From Liolophura sinensis (taxonomy: Eukaryota > Mollusca > Polyplacophora > Chitonida > Chitonidae): DNA of 64,000 bases. This document shows, piece by piece, positions 29,666 through 41,100 of this stretch; position 1 is the stretch's first letter, and every line of letters starts with the position of its first letter. The stretch is taken from positions 17,719,485 through 17,783,484 of the forward strand of contig NC_088296.1 of NCBI RefSeq assembly GCF_032854445.1, in the 5' to 3' direction. A program made the translations under genes and the position numbers. Under the pieces are notes generated by a model. It saw only the letters and a program-made list of their open reading frames with translations, searched no databases and had not been told where the DNA came from.

Positions 29666-31275
29666 GATTCTGAACGCTCTGTCCATACCTGCCAACGAGA
29701 GTGTTATACTCATTGTAAAATTTGAGAAACTTTGAATGAAGACGTTTGATGGAGTATCCTTGACAAACTAGTTTTTGAACTAGCAACTTGTGACGCAGAT
29801 TGAAGTCATCACAATTTACGCAAGATCTGACAAATGCTACAAGGCGAGATATGTATACGCCATATGCAGGACCCTTTGGTATATTGCTATCTAAATAAGG
29901 ATAATTTACAATATCAAAATTGAAATTATCCCATTTGTCGTAAAGGCGGCGTGACAGGAGACCTTGTGCGCCTTTGTACAGATATAGATCCAAATAAGAT
30001 GTACCATCAAGACTATCTGTTGTCTCCTTTAAATCCAATGAAGGCGGATAGATTTTCTTCACCGCTTCGCAATAATGGGGTTATTTAACGCCAGTAGATC
30101 ATCAATATACCGTTTGGTAAATGAAAAGGATGAAAAGGAGTTTTAAAGATATTACTTTTAAGTAATTTCTGCATATAGTCGTATTCATATGAAAACAAGT
30201 ATAGGTCTGCCAAAAGAGGTGCACAATTCGTACTCATTAGAATACCTATGCACGGTTGGTAAATGGTATCTCCGAATTTCACATAGATGTTACTAATGAG
30301 AAACTCAAGTAATTGAATAAATAATGTAACGTCCCATGAGTAGTAACCTTTATAAAGTGTAGAACTAAAGAAAGCCTTATTGCTTCTGACGTTAATGTAA
30401 CGGTGACCTGTTTAAGTAAATACCGAGACAATTAACGACGATATTCTTTCAATAAGATCTTTGTGAGGAATCATAGTATAGAGAGTAGAGAAATCCCATG
30501 TGGGTACGCTTTTGTACGGTATATGCATATGAGCATCAAGTTCTTCTGTAAGACATTTGCAGTTGTTAAGAATCCACATGCAGTTGACACCTGAATTTGT
30601 TGTTATGGCACAACAATACTTATTCCAAAATGACTTTACTTCTTGTAACGCTCTCGTAAGTAGGGTTGACAAGAGTTTGGGGGTACAGCTTCTTGAGCCC
30701 GCAATAAATTGAGCCTTGCATGGGGATTTATGCATTTTAGGAATGCAGTAAAGTTGTGGTATTTCTGTATGACGGGTAGGTATATTTATGCGCCTTTCTT
30801 TAAGAAAGGTTTTGTGTTTGTTAAATAGTTCCTCCAGAGTACATGTAATAGCAGAATACGTGGATGTCGTTGTAGATGCACATAGCTCTTGAACAAGAAT
30901 TTGATAACAATAATTCTTGCAAATAAAGATGACATTATTAGGAGCCTTGTCTGCTACAGTGATGACAAATTTACTATGAAGGTCAGCGAGTGTTTCTTAC
31001 ACAGTGGGATCCTTCAGAACCTGTTTAACTTTAGGTAGAACATCAATGTCTAAACGGTGTATAGTTAAACTAACCTACTTTTTGTCAATCTCAAGCCAAT
31101 CGTTAAGTACCGAAGAATCCACTTTCTCCCGTTTTGACCATTTTTTAACATACTCCTCAAGTGCCGAGATGATATTTTTTTTGCTTGATCGAATGTTGAC
31201 ATTTCTCTTTTCTCTATACTTAGGACCCCTCACAAAGAGATTCCTTAGATAATGATTTTTAATAATATTAAGGTC
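29646..31275 (-). pseudogene. Decayed retroelement reverse transcriptase (Penelope-like type, tentative)
   Basis: Read on the minus strand from about 31275 down: a region with FVRGPKYREK, then FVITVADKAPNNVIF, IPKMHKSPCKAQFIAGS, WDFSTLYTMIPH, GDTIYQPCIGI, TNCAPLLADLYLFSYE, YIDDLL at about 30090-30110, then IYPPSLDLKETTDS, SYLDLYLYKG and GPAYGVYISRLV. This order (FIAGS, FSTLYT, NCAPLLADL, YIDD, SYLDL, YGVYIS) is a reverse-transcriptase type common in invertebrate genomes that I associate with Penelope-like elements; the family name is tentative. In-frame TAG and TAA stops occur near 31076, 30995 and 30412, and frameshifts flank YIDD and the following segment. No GIY-YIG endonuclease was recognised. 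Confidence 0.7.
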
Positions 31276-31279
31276 ACCA

Positions 31280-32185
31280 GTCAGGACATGTTTACGTTTG
31301 TCGTAAGTAAAAACTAAGGATTCACAATCACAGTTATAGCCGTCAGAAGTATACGAAAAGCATCAAAGCCGGATGTGGAAACCCCATAAAAGCTGTAAAA
31401 CTGAACATAATTCTAGTTCATATTATATCTGCTCTATGTATGCAATCAGATCACAATTCCAGAATACAATGTTATGTGTTAAGATTTAGACCTGCGCCCA
31501 AATGCAGGAAAATTTCGTATATCTTGATAAACTATGTAGTTTTCAAAATTAGTACAATAATTACATCTTCACTTCTTAATATCACCGTAAAATGAAAATC
31601 AATTTTTGACAGTTATGTTTGGGAATTTAGAGACAGTTGAGCTCTTTTTGAAGTGAGGTCGGGGGAGGGGTGGGGGGGGGGGGGGGCGAATTTTTATTAT
31701 TACCCTCCTGCTTATAGTGCATTAAAGTGAAGATTAATTTCAAAATATATTAGGAATATTAAGTAATATTAAATCTTGGCACCACACAAAAACTGAGGGT
31801 TAGAAAATTGCAAATCGTCTTATTACATTCATGTGACAAGCCACTACTACTTTCGGTTTGGTATTCCTTATTCCTGTTAACCATATGTGGTTTTCAAATA
31901 ACGTCATGTTGATGTCTCTGGGTTGGGTGAGAGGGTGCCTAGAGATGGGGAGTTGCACGGGCAGCACAATTATTGAACACTGTCACGGTGCATTCACATT
32001 TGCCGACACAATGTATGTATATACAGACTATACCATACTAATTTATTAACATTTGAGCAATGAAATTTATACATATATTAATCCATGAAAATGTCCCTGT
32101 CATTAATAACTGCTAAATGTTTATTTTAATAAAATAAATAACAAAATACAACTGTACATTTGGGAGTTATTGTTAAACGTACCAG
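31280..32185. other. Intergenic DNA with a poly-G run
   Basis: AT-rich sequence with a G-run of about 15 at 31671-31686. No ORF with recognisable content. Confidence 0.4.
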
Positions 32186-32187
32186 AT

Positions 32188-32560
32188 GTATTTTATTTAT
32201 TTATTTATTTGATTGGTGTTTTACGCAGCACTCAAAACATTTCACTTATACGACGGTAGCTAGCATCATGGTGTGAGCAAACCGGACACAGCCCCAGGGA
32301 AAGCCACGGCTATCCGCAGGCTGTTGGCAGACCTTCCCACTTATGATTGGAGAGGAAGCCAGCATGATTTGCAGACACAGAGGGCAGTGGTTAACTATTT
32401 AATGAGAACACATTTGTAAAGCTTGTTCTGTTCCATCAGTTATCCTACAGCCTACACGTTAAAGGAAACCCTAGAAGAAAGTGATTGTAAAACACCAAAA
32501 AAAAAATATTTTTGGCAAAAAATGAAATTGCAAGACTCAGTGGAGAAAGTATTTTCACTG
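32188..32560 (-). mobile_element. SINE variant plus flanking block, duplicated at 34450-34715
   Basis: Minus SINE (32188-32360) with the variant GTGTGAGCAAACCGGACACAGCC, followed by GCAGACACAGAGGGCAGTGG and a unique-looking tail. The tail (GACAGTGGTTAA, TTTGTAAAGCTTG, ATGAAA(T/C)TG, GGACTCA or AGACTCA) is repeated at 34450-34715, so this variant belongs to a larger repeat or a local duplication. Confidence 0.6.
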
Positions 32561-32561
32561 G

Positions 32562-32825
32562 TTTATTTGATTGATTTATTTATTTGGTTGGTGTTTTACG
32601 CCGTATTCAAGAATATTTCACTTACACGACGGCGGCCAGCATTATGGTGGGAGGTTACCGGACAAAGCCCAAGGGAACCCCACGACCATCCGCAGGTTGG
32701 TGGCAGGGCTTCCCACGTACGACCTGAGAGGAAGTCAGCATGAGCTGGACTTGAACTCACAGCGGTCGCATTGATCAGGGGCGCCTGGGTTATTGTGCCG
32801 TGCTGGTGCGCTGACCCCTCGTAAA
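32562..32825 (-). mobile_element. Near full-length SINE
   Basis: Minus copy with tail, core and a recognisable but diverged head (GTGCGCTGACCCCTCG at its end). Confidence 0.78.
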
Positions 32826-33346
32826 CTGGCGTAGGAAATGTGAACACACAAATGCCACTGATCACTCGCAAACGTATATTCATAAAGGAACGTCGTAAGG
32901 ACGTTCAATTCGATCTGATTTAATAGCTGTTGTCAAGAAGACGTGTGCATGTGATTTGGGTGGGCAAGTGCGGAAAGGGTGAGGAGTGGTTAGGCGATGA
33001 TGGGACGTACAGGACGGCGAGTAAAACCAGGACAGCGACGGTATGATAGCTCCCAAATGATCACAAGTAACCGGTGAAATACGGCCTCTCGTCAATTTAC
33101 CTCCGTCATATTTTTATTTTAACTGTTTATGTAAATGCACAAATAGTAGCGATTGACTCAAAATTACTTATATAGCATAATCAGCGCACTCTGCAATAGG
33201 TGTGCGTGTAAAGTAGTTGTGCAATCGTAAATCCGGGTCGCTGGCCTCTGCTTCTGTCTAACATAATTAAACACATGAGCCCTGCTGGCTTAGTTAATCC
33301 TACTTGCCATAGCCCCACGTGGTGATAACAATGTGTAATCTGTAAG

Positions 33347-33515
33347 GTGTATTTATTTATTTATTTATTTGATTGGTGTTTTACGCTGTACTCAAGAATA
33401 TTTTACTTATACGACGGCGGCCAGCATTATGGTGGGTGAAAACCGGGCAGAGCCCGGGGGAATCCCACGACCATCCGCAGGTTGCTGGAGGGCCTTCCCA
33501 CGTACTCCCGGAATG
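33347..33515 (-). mobile_element. 5'-truncated SINE
   Basis: Minus copy, (TTTA)n to GCAGGTTGCTGGAGGGCC, ending near 33510. Confidence 0.78.
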
Positions 33516-33935
33516 TAAGGTGTATGATTCCCAAAGCCACGAAACATTTTCCGTTCTTAAAAATGGGAAAGTTATCTTGAAATTGAGCATTTAAACAGAA
33601 ACGAAAACCGTGCAAACAAACAACAGACACACATAAAAAAAGCGATGTAAGGACAGGTTTAGGGCTGATTTCTTACACCACCTGACTGAGGCAAAAGTTG
33701 GAAATATACGCCAATCAGGTTCCCGTGCATTTTATACAACGCCTAATTGGGTTTTCTAATGTATGTAATGACAAAGCATTCCCGCTATGGTCAAGGCTCT
33801 TCATCTTATCAGGGTTGATCAGGGTTGGTGTTGGAAGGCTGGTTTATGGGTGTCTTCCCATGCAGATATCACGGGGAGTAAGATCAGTACCTTATTTCAT
33901 AAATTTTACATTGATAATTCATTTCTGAGTTTACA

Positions 33936-34197
33936 TTGATTTATTTATTTGATTGGTGTTTTACGCCGCACTCAAGAATATTTCACTTATACGACGGCGG
34001 CCAGCATTATGGTAGGAGGAAGCCGGGCAAAACCGGTAACATACGATCATCTGCGGGTTGCTGGCAGACCTTTCCACGTACGGTCGGAGAGGAAGCCACC
34101 ATGAGCGACCTTACAGCGACCGCATTGGTGGGAGGCATTACGCTCATTAGGTCATTACGCTGCGCTAGCGCGCTGACTAACTCAGCCACGGTGCCTA
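33936..34197 (-). mobile_element. Near full-length SINE ending in a C-run
   Basis: Minus copy from TTTATTTATTTGATTGGTG to GCGCTGACTAACTCAGCCAC. The head end is followed by a C-rich run (34199-34216). Confidence 0.8.
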
Positions 34198-35095
34198 CCC
34201 CCTCGCCCCCCCCCCCAAATTTACATTGTGTGTTGTCTGTTTACATATGTGCAATATGTTTATGTGTCTTTTTAAAAACATTATATGCTTTGATAATTCG
34301 AAAAGATCAAAGAATTTATTTACTAGAGAGTAAGAATTATGATTTAGAAGTAACAAATGAGATAAATAACAGACATGAGATATGGGTACAGATACAGAAA
34401 TAACAGAGCTTGCTGGGTAATTCGAGTTCATATACGGGCAGAACATTTTTAGCAATGAACTACCACTGTGGTGTGAGGAAACTGGACACAGCCAAAGGGA
34501 AACTCACGACTATCTGCAGTTGCTGAAAGACCTTTGCACGTACAATCGGAGAGGAAGCCGGCATGGTCTGCAGACACTGAAGACAGTGGTTAAATATGTA
34601 ATGACAATATATTTGTAAAGCTTGAAAAGGGGATTGTAAAACAACTGTAGTACTTTTAGCCAAAAAATGAAACTGGAGGACTCACTGAAGAAAATATTAT
34701 CACTGATTTTGTTTCACTGCGTATTGATATGTTTAACCTGACGTATGATTTTACCGTTGTCTTCAAAACATTAAATAATCAAAAAACTAAGAAAACGCGA
34801 CGCGACGATCCAAATATTTAAGTAACTGTTCACGTATTGTGAAAACACTATGTACAGGGTGTATGGAGAAAAGGATACGGATATCCTGTTAGTTAGCCGT
34901 TACAGTTTGTGCTATAAAGATATTGATGTGTTGTATGTTTATTGCACAAGGTTAACACACATCCTGTTATGCACCTCTTCCTTCAAAGCGGATATTCCCG
35001 ACTTTAGATAAAAATATGCGCAAATTACAGCATTTTGCACAGTCGGTAAATCCTAGAGCATCGACTATACCATCCCATAACAGTGTTAACAAAAA

Positions 35096-35162
35096 ATGGA
35101 GAAAATATTCTGTCTGTTGATATCAATTTTTGTCGTCTTCATCATGCCATTGGATATTTCTG
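35096..35162 (+). CDS. Gene 2 exon 1: signal peptide
   Basis: ATG at 35096 opens a 22-residue stretch beginning MEKIFCLLISIFVVFIM and ending PLDIS, then a gtaagt donor in phase 1. A lysine near the start, a long hydrophobic core and a polar end make a clear signal peptide. Confidence 0.8.
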
Positions 35163-38100
35163 GTAAGTAACTTTTTTAGCTTTCGAAAAGACTGTCGAAA
35201 TTTTAGGCATGACCACAAATTGAAAATGTATTGTCGTAGGTCACGGATAATTCTCAGATCAAGTACAGATATAGGTTTATCTGTCGGGCTTTGTTTGGAA
35301 CTGTTCAAATAAGCACATGGATGTAATAAGCGTTCCTGCATGTACAGCCACTAGCCCTGAGATAAGGAGAATTGATGGAACTATGACACAGATCTGCAGA
35401 TCTGAATGCTCCATCCATCAGGCAAAAACATCACTCTCTTGGCGGTGATAGTTAGATAACACTTTACAAACAATGTATTTGGAACCATATTTGCCATCTG
35501 ACTCAGACTACATGTCTACTAGCAGCCAAATTCTTGTGTCAAATTCTTCTCAATGTACTGTACTTGCTAAATTGCGTGATGTAGAACGGACCTCATCCTA
35601 GTGTTCATTTACCCAGTTGATCTGGATAACGAAACGTTTCTGTATTATGAAATGCCTTACTGGACTTTTACTGGCAGTCAGAAAAGTTTATAACTGAAGA
35701 CAGGGTGTTTTTTTTACATGGATTCTCTTCATCATTTGAGACAGACAACAGCATTTGACGAATATCTTTGTCGTGAAATACGGCTGAGTTTTACGGCTGA
35801 GTTTTACGGCTGAAAAAGTCCTAAATACTTTACAACGTAAACCCATTAAGACGTACAGGATCGAAAGCAAAACCAGAGTAGAGACAGTGGGATAGAAGTA
35901 CAGGGTCGAAAGCAAAACCAGAGTAGAGACAGTGGGATAGACGTAAAGGATCGAAAGCAAAACAAGAGTAGAGACAGTGGGATAGAAGTACAGGATCGAA
36001 AGCAAAACCAGAGTAGAGACAGTGGGATAGATGTACAGGATCGAAAGCAAAACCAGAGTAGAGACAGTGGGATAGAAGTACAGGATCGAAAGCAAAACCA
36101 GAGTAGAGACAGTGGGATAGAAGTACAGGATAGCAAGCAAAACCAGAGTAGCGACGACTGTGTGATAGACGTACAGCATAGAGAGTAAACCAGAGCAACA
36201 AGGACAGTGTGATAGACGTACAGCATAGAGAGTAAACCAGAGCAGCAACGACAGTGTAGTAGACGTACAGCATAGAGAGTAAAACCAAAGCAGCAACGAC
36301 AGTGTGATAGACGTACACGATAGAGAGCAAAACCAGAGCAGCGACAACTGTGTGATAGACGTACAGCATAGAGAGTGAAACCAAAGCAGCAACGAGTGTG
36401 ATAGACGTACACGATAGAGAGCAAAACCTGAGCAGCGACAACTGTGTGATAGACGTACAGGTTAGACAGCAAAACCAGAGTAGCGACAGTAGGATAGACG
36501 TACAGCATAGACAGTAAAACCAGAGCAGCAAGGACAGTGTGGTAGACGTACAGCATAGAGAGTAAAACCAGAGCAGCAACGAGTGTGATAGACGTACAGC
36601 ATAGAGAGTAAAACCAGAGCAGCGACAACAGTGTGATAGACGTACAGCATATAAAGTAAAACCAGAGCAGCAAGGACAGTGTGGTAGACGTACAGCATAG
36701 AGAGTAAAACCAGAGCAGCAACGAGTGTGATAGACGTACAGCATAGAGAGTAAAACCAGAGCAGCGACGACAGTGTGAGAGACGTGCAGCATAGAGAGTA
36801 AGACCAGAGCAGCGACGACAGCGTGATAGACGTACAACATAGAGAGTAAAACCAGAGCAGCAACGACAGTGTTATAGATGTACAGCATAGAGAGTAAAAT
36901 CACAGCAGCGACAACAGCGTGATAGACGTACAGGATATAGAGTAAAACCGGAGCAGCGACGACAGTGTGATAGACGTACAGGATATAGAGTAAAACCGGA
37001 GCAGCAACGACAGCGTGATAAACGTGCAGCACAGAGAGTAAAACCAGAGCAGCAACCACAGTGTAATAGACGTACAGCATAGAGAGTAGAACATGAGCAG
37101 TGACGACAGTGTGATATCTGGGAAATGATCACATTTCACATTAACCGGTGAAATAAGGCCTCTTGCTATTTACCTTACTTAAGAGTTTGTTCTATCTGTT
37201 TATGTAAATATCTGAATAATAGCAAATTTATTTATCTATTTGATTGGCGTTTTACACTGTACTCAAGAATATTTGAGTGTGTGTATATAGTGTTGGCTTA
37301 ACAGAATGGTTATGTTGATTTGACAGAATATGTGTTATATTTAACAGAATAATCTGCTGCAGCAACAGAATGCATTCTAGCACCACTCAGATAACAGAAG
37401 TTTTGGCTATTTTAGCAGATTATTTTTTTTCTACAGTAACCCAGACTGACCTTAAAATATTTCTGTAAAAATACCAGATTGTTTAAACAATGTATTTTTT
37501 ATTCGTCATCTATATCAACAGCTTACTTCCAGCATGGATTCGAACACAGAATACATTATAGTGCCACTGGAACTCCAGTGTTCTTGTCTTGAAATTACGG
37601 AAATTTTTTTATGTGACTGGAGTTTGTAATAAAAAGATGCAATTTATTTGAGGCCGTTCAATTTAATTTTGCTTTTGTTTTTCTTTATTTATCGTATCTG
37701 ATGTTTCTGATGTGACCACACATAGGTTAAAATGAATACGGCATTGTTTTCAGGATTAGGTATAAAAAAATTTGAAGATGTTTAAATTTTAGTTTGCCAA
37801 AGTGCTAAAGGGAATTCTACATCATACCAAAATTGCATGAAGTCCTCTATGTATTTTCCTTTCCTAGTAAAAGAAAAACAGAAGATAATAAAAATACTGA
37901 TGATCATGCAGAAAAACATGTATTACTGTTTAGTGACTTTTTTAGGAAGTTAACCAGAGATCATTTGATTTCCACAAAGTAATATGACATACATTAAGAG
38001 CTCACAATGGCATCGAGTTCATCATATTCTTAAGCGCCATCTTAAGCTGTGGTTTTTAATTGTGGTTTATCTATGACCAATCATGGCTGTGTAGTTGCCA

Positions 38101-41100
38101 ATCAATAAATATTTGATCAATCAATCAATCAGTCAATCAACCGATCTGTCCTGATAGGTCAATGTAACACCGGCCCCATTTCCTGTCAACTAACCTGCCG
38201 CTGTAACACGACCGAGAAGAATTGTCTGCCTGATCACGTGATGGGGTGTGGGGATCTGGGATGTCAGCCGGGGTGGAGCGGTCCCACGTGCCAGAGGGGT
38301 GAGTACAACAGAAATACAGACCTGTGTTACTCCATTTACTAACCTGGAGCTCGGTTTTTTCGCTTGTGCTGTTCTCAACATGTCGAAGATGTACGATACA
38401 AAAAATGTTTCCTGTAAATGCTTCTGCTATTCTTACTTCAAAGCGCCTTGTTTTTCGTGGACAATAGCGATCATAACGTCACAATTAACACAAATGTACC
38501 CGTTGCATCAACAGCAAGGTAAACGTCGCTAACCTCCATTTTCAATTTGAGTCGGCCGCATTCGGCATTGTCCGGAAAAAGATAAACTCGTGGAATGATC
38601 TGGTTGAAATCAGTGAGCTATGTCACATCTAAAGGGAGATTAAAAAATTGTTTGGGAACCTTAAGTTTAATTTGCGTGTTGATAATAAACAAAAAATAGC
38701 TATAATCAACTAATATGAAAAAAGGAGATGATCTTACATTTGGGAAGTGCAGCCGAGCCCACCATAGCAACGAAGTCACGTGATTCGAAAATGGCCGAGT
38801 AGTTACGTGGGTTACATTTGGGACACTTTCCATGTTTTGGTCTTTATTATTCCCGCATAATGGCTTGCTTCACGATCACGGGACACTTCTTTTTGTAGAC
38901 TACAACGTTGTTAATTTAAGGGCGGCGAAGATGACAGGACCGAGTTCCAAGTTAGCGAATGTAACGATTCAGAGCGGTTAGTATAGAAGCTAAACTGGGA
39001 ACATGATCAACGCATCTCAGAGCTAGAGTACAACAATGCTAATCGTGTACTTTTCAATAATGACAACACTTATTTTACTGTATACACACGAAATAGGGGC
39101 CTCCGTGGCTCATTTGGTTAGCGCGCTAGCACAGCGTAATGATCCAGGAGTCTCTCACCAATGCGTCTCTCATGAGTACGGCGTAAAATACAAGTCATAT
39201 AAATAAATAAATAAACACACGAAATAACAATCTGTTTCTTGTAACAGAAAGTCTGTTGTCTTGGTGATGCGAGGATGTACCCTTTATGTTATAACATTAT
39301 CTTGTCACAGACTTTCTGCTCCGAGGTCTCACACACAGACCCGATACGAGTCACATCTATTAATAGCTCACGCGAGCTGTGACGTCACAATATGACACCC
39401 ATTCGTATTTGTATCAGCATGATATCTTGTCCGTGTAAAGCAATCTTCATGTTGAATTAATAGAAAATCAATGCTATGTTTAACAGACTACTATGACGCA
39501 ATAACAAAATATATTCTAGGATCAAAGGATCTTAACGGATTATTTTTGGAGCGTAATCCTACGTGACTGCACGAAGCCTGCACGAAGCCTGCTGTACATT
39601 TATTATCCCTCAGAGTACTTTCTTTGCTGTCCAATTGGTCTATTGCCATCCGATCAGAACTCGTATCGTGTGTCCTATCCAACCACCCAATATGGCAAAA
39701 AGTCGTTTCCACACACCCGATGCAGCAGATAGGCTACTATGGAAGCGCGCGATATCTGACATATAGCCGGTCTAGGCCTCCTTCGCCTCGGTGTAGCACG
39801 GAACAACAGAATAACTAACACTCTTTGGACGTTTACATAAAGATATCTAAAAAACAAGCATGGGGCGCAACAGCCAGGCCTAGGCCTGTCACCCCTCTCC
39901 TGTCACACTTGTATCTCACCAGAGATGATAACATGCCCCTCTCAGTCGGTTTATCAGTGCTATACTCACCACTCACCACTGAAACTCTGAGCATTTTCGT
40001 TGTAACCATTAAGCCTACTCTCGAGAGCGACTTGACACCTGTTTTCCACCATAGTAACTACCATTTAACTTTAACCACACGTTTTCTGCTCCACATTCCT
40101 TCGCAAGTCCGACCGCTAGAGAGTGCATCGTCTACATGCAAATACGAATGGGTGTCATATTGTGACGTCACAGCTCGCGTGAGCTATTAATAGATGTGAC
40201 TCGTATCGGGTCTGTGTGTGAGACCTCGGAGCAGAAAAAACTAACCACCACCCGTTTCTTCATAAATATGGCACAACTTTAAAGCTCTTTTAGATAATAA
40301 ATTCGTTATCACGGTTAGTTGAGGGTGGGTGGTGATTGTGGTGGATGAGGGCGGGGGTGGGGGGATACGAAGTATTTACATGGTGAGTGTGAAAATTGAT
40401 ATCAGCTCGACCGCAATTAATTTCCCTGTAAATACTTCGCATCACCATGTAAATACTACGTATGCCTCTAAATCAGCTATGAATAATAATATAATGGCCT
40501 AAACTCCACACAGATTGGCCCCGTAACGTACTTGGTGTAAATTAGGCTGAATCACACCCTCCCACCTCGCCGATAACAGATGACATCGTATTGCTCACAA
40601 CTTGGCATTTGTGGTATCTTTATAGATGTCTACAATTGTTGGTTGATGAGATATATTTGCGCATACAGCTTTAATAGCAAACAAATCACTAAAGTAATGT
40701 ATACGATGACGATGATTATACAAATAGTGTTAGCCTTTCCTATAAAAGAAATCACACCGCTGGAGAGAAGGCACGATTATACAGGCATTGTTGAAAACTA
40801 TGTACGTACAACTCTACAAACAGCCGCGTCCAGTAAGAAAACGCGAACCATGCAGTCACGTTTTGGTACATGTCAGCCACGTGTACGACTTTCACACATG
40901 AACGCTGATAAACTTAATTCTTTTGTGACCCCTCAGAATTTCCCATTGAAAAACTGCTTATAAAAAGCTATTAGTTACTATATCACTTTATGAAAATGAA
41001 TGTTAAAAAATGCAATCAATTTAGGTATGAGTTAAAACCAGGGGCCGCGGAACAGGGGGGGCTGGGGGGGCTGAAGCCCCCCAACTTTTTCCTAACCAAA

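Noticed and set aside
35830-37080. A 416-codon antisense ORF as a multi-pass membrane protein gene
   Set aside because: It is entirely minisatellite, other frames are equally open with related peptides, and unit length divisible by three explains it.
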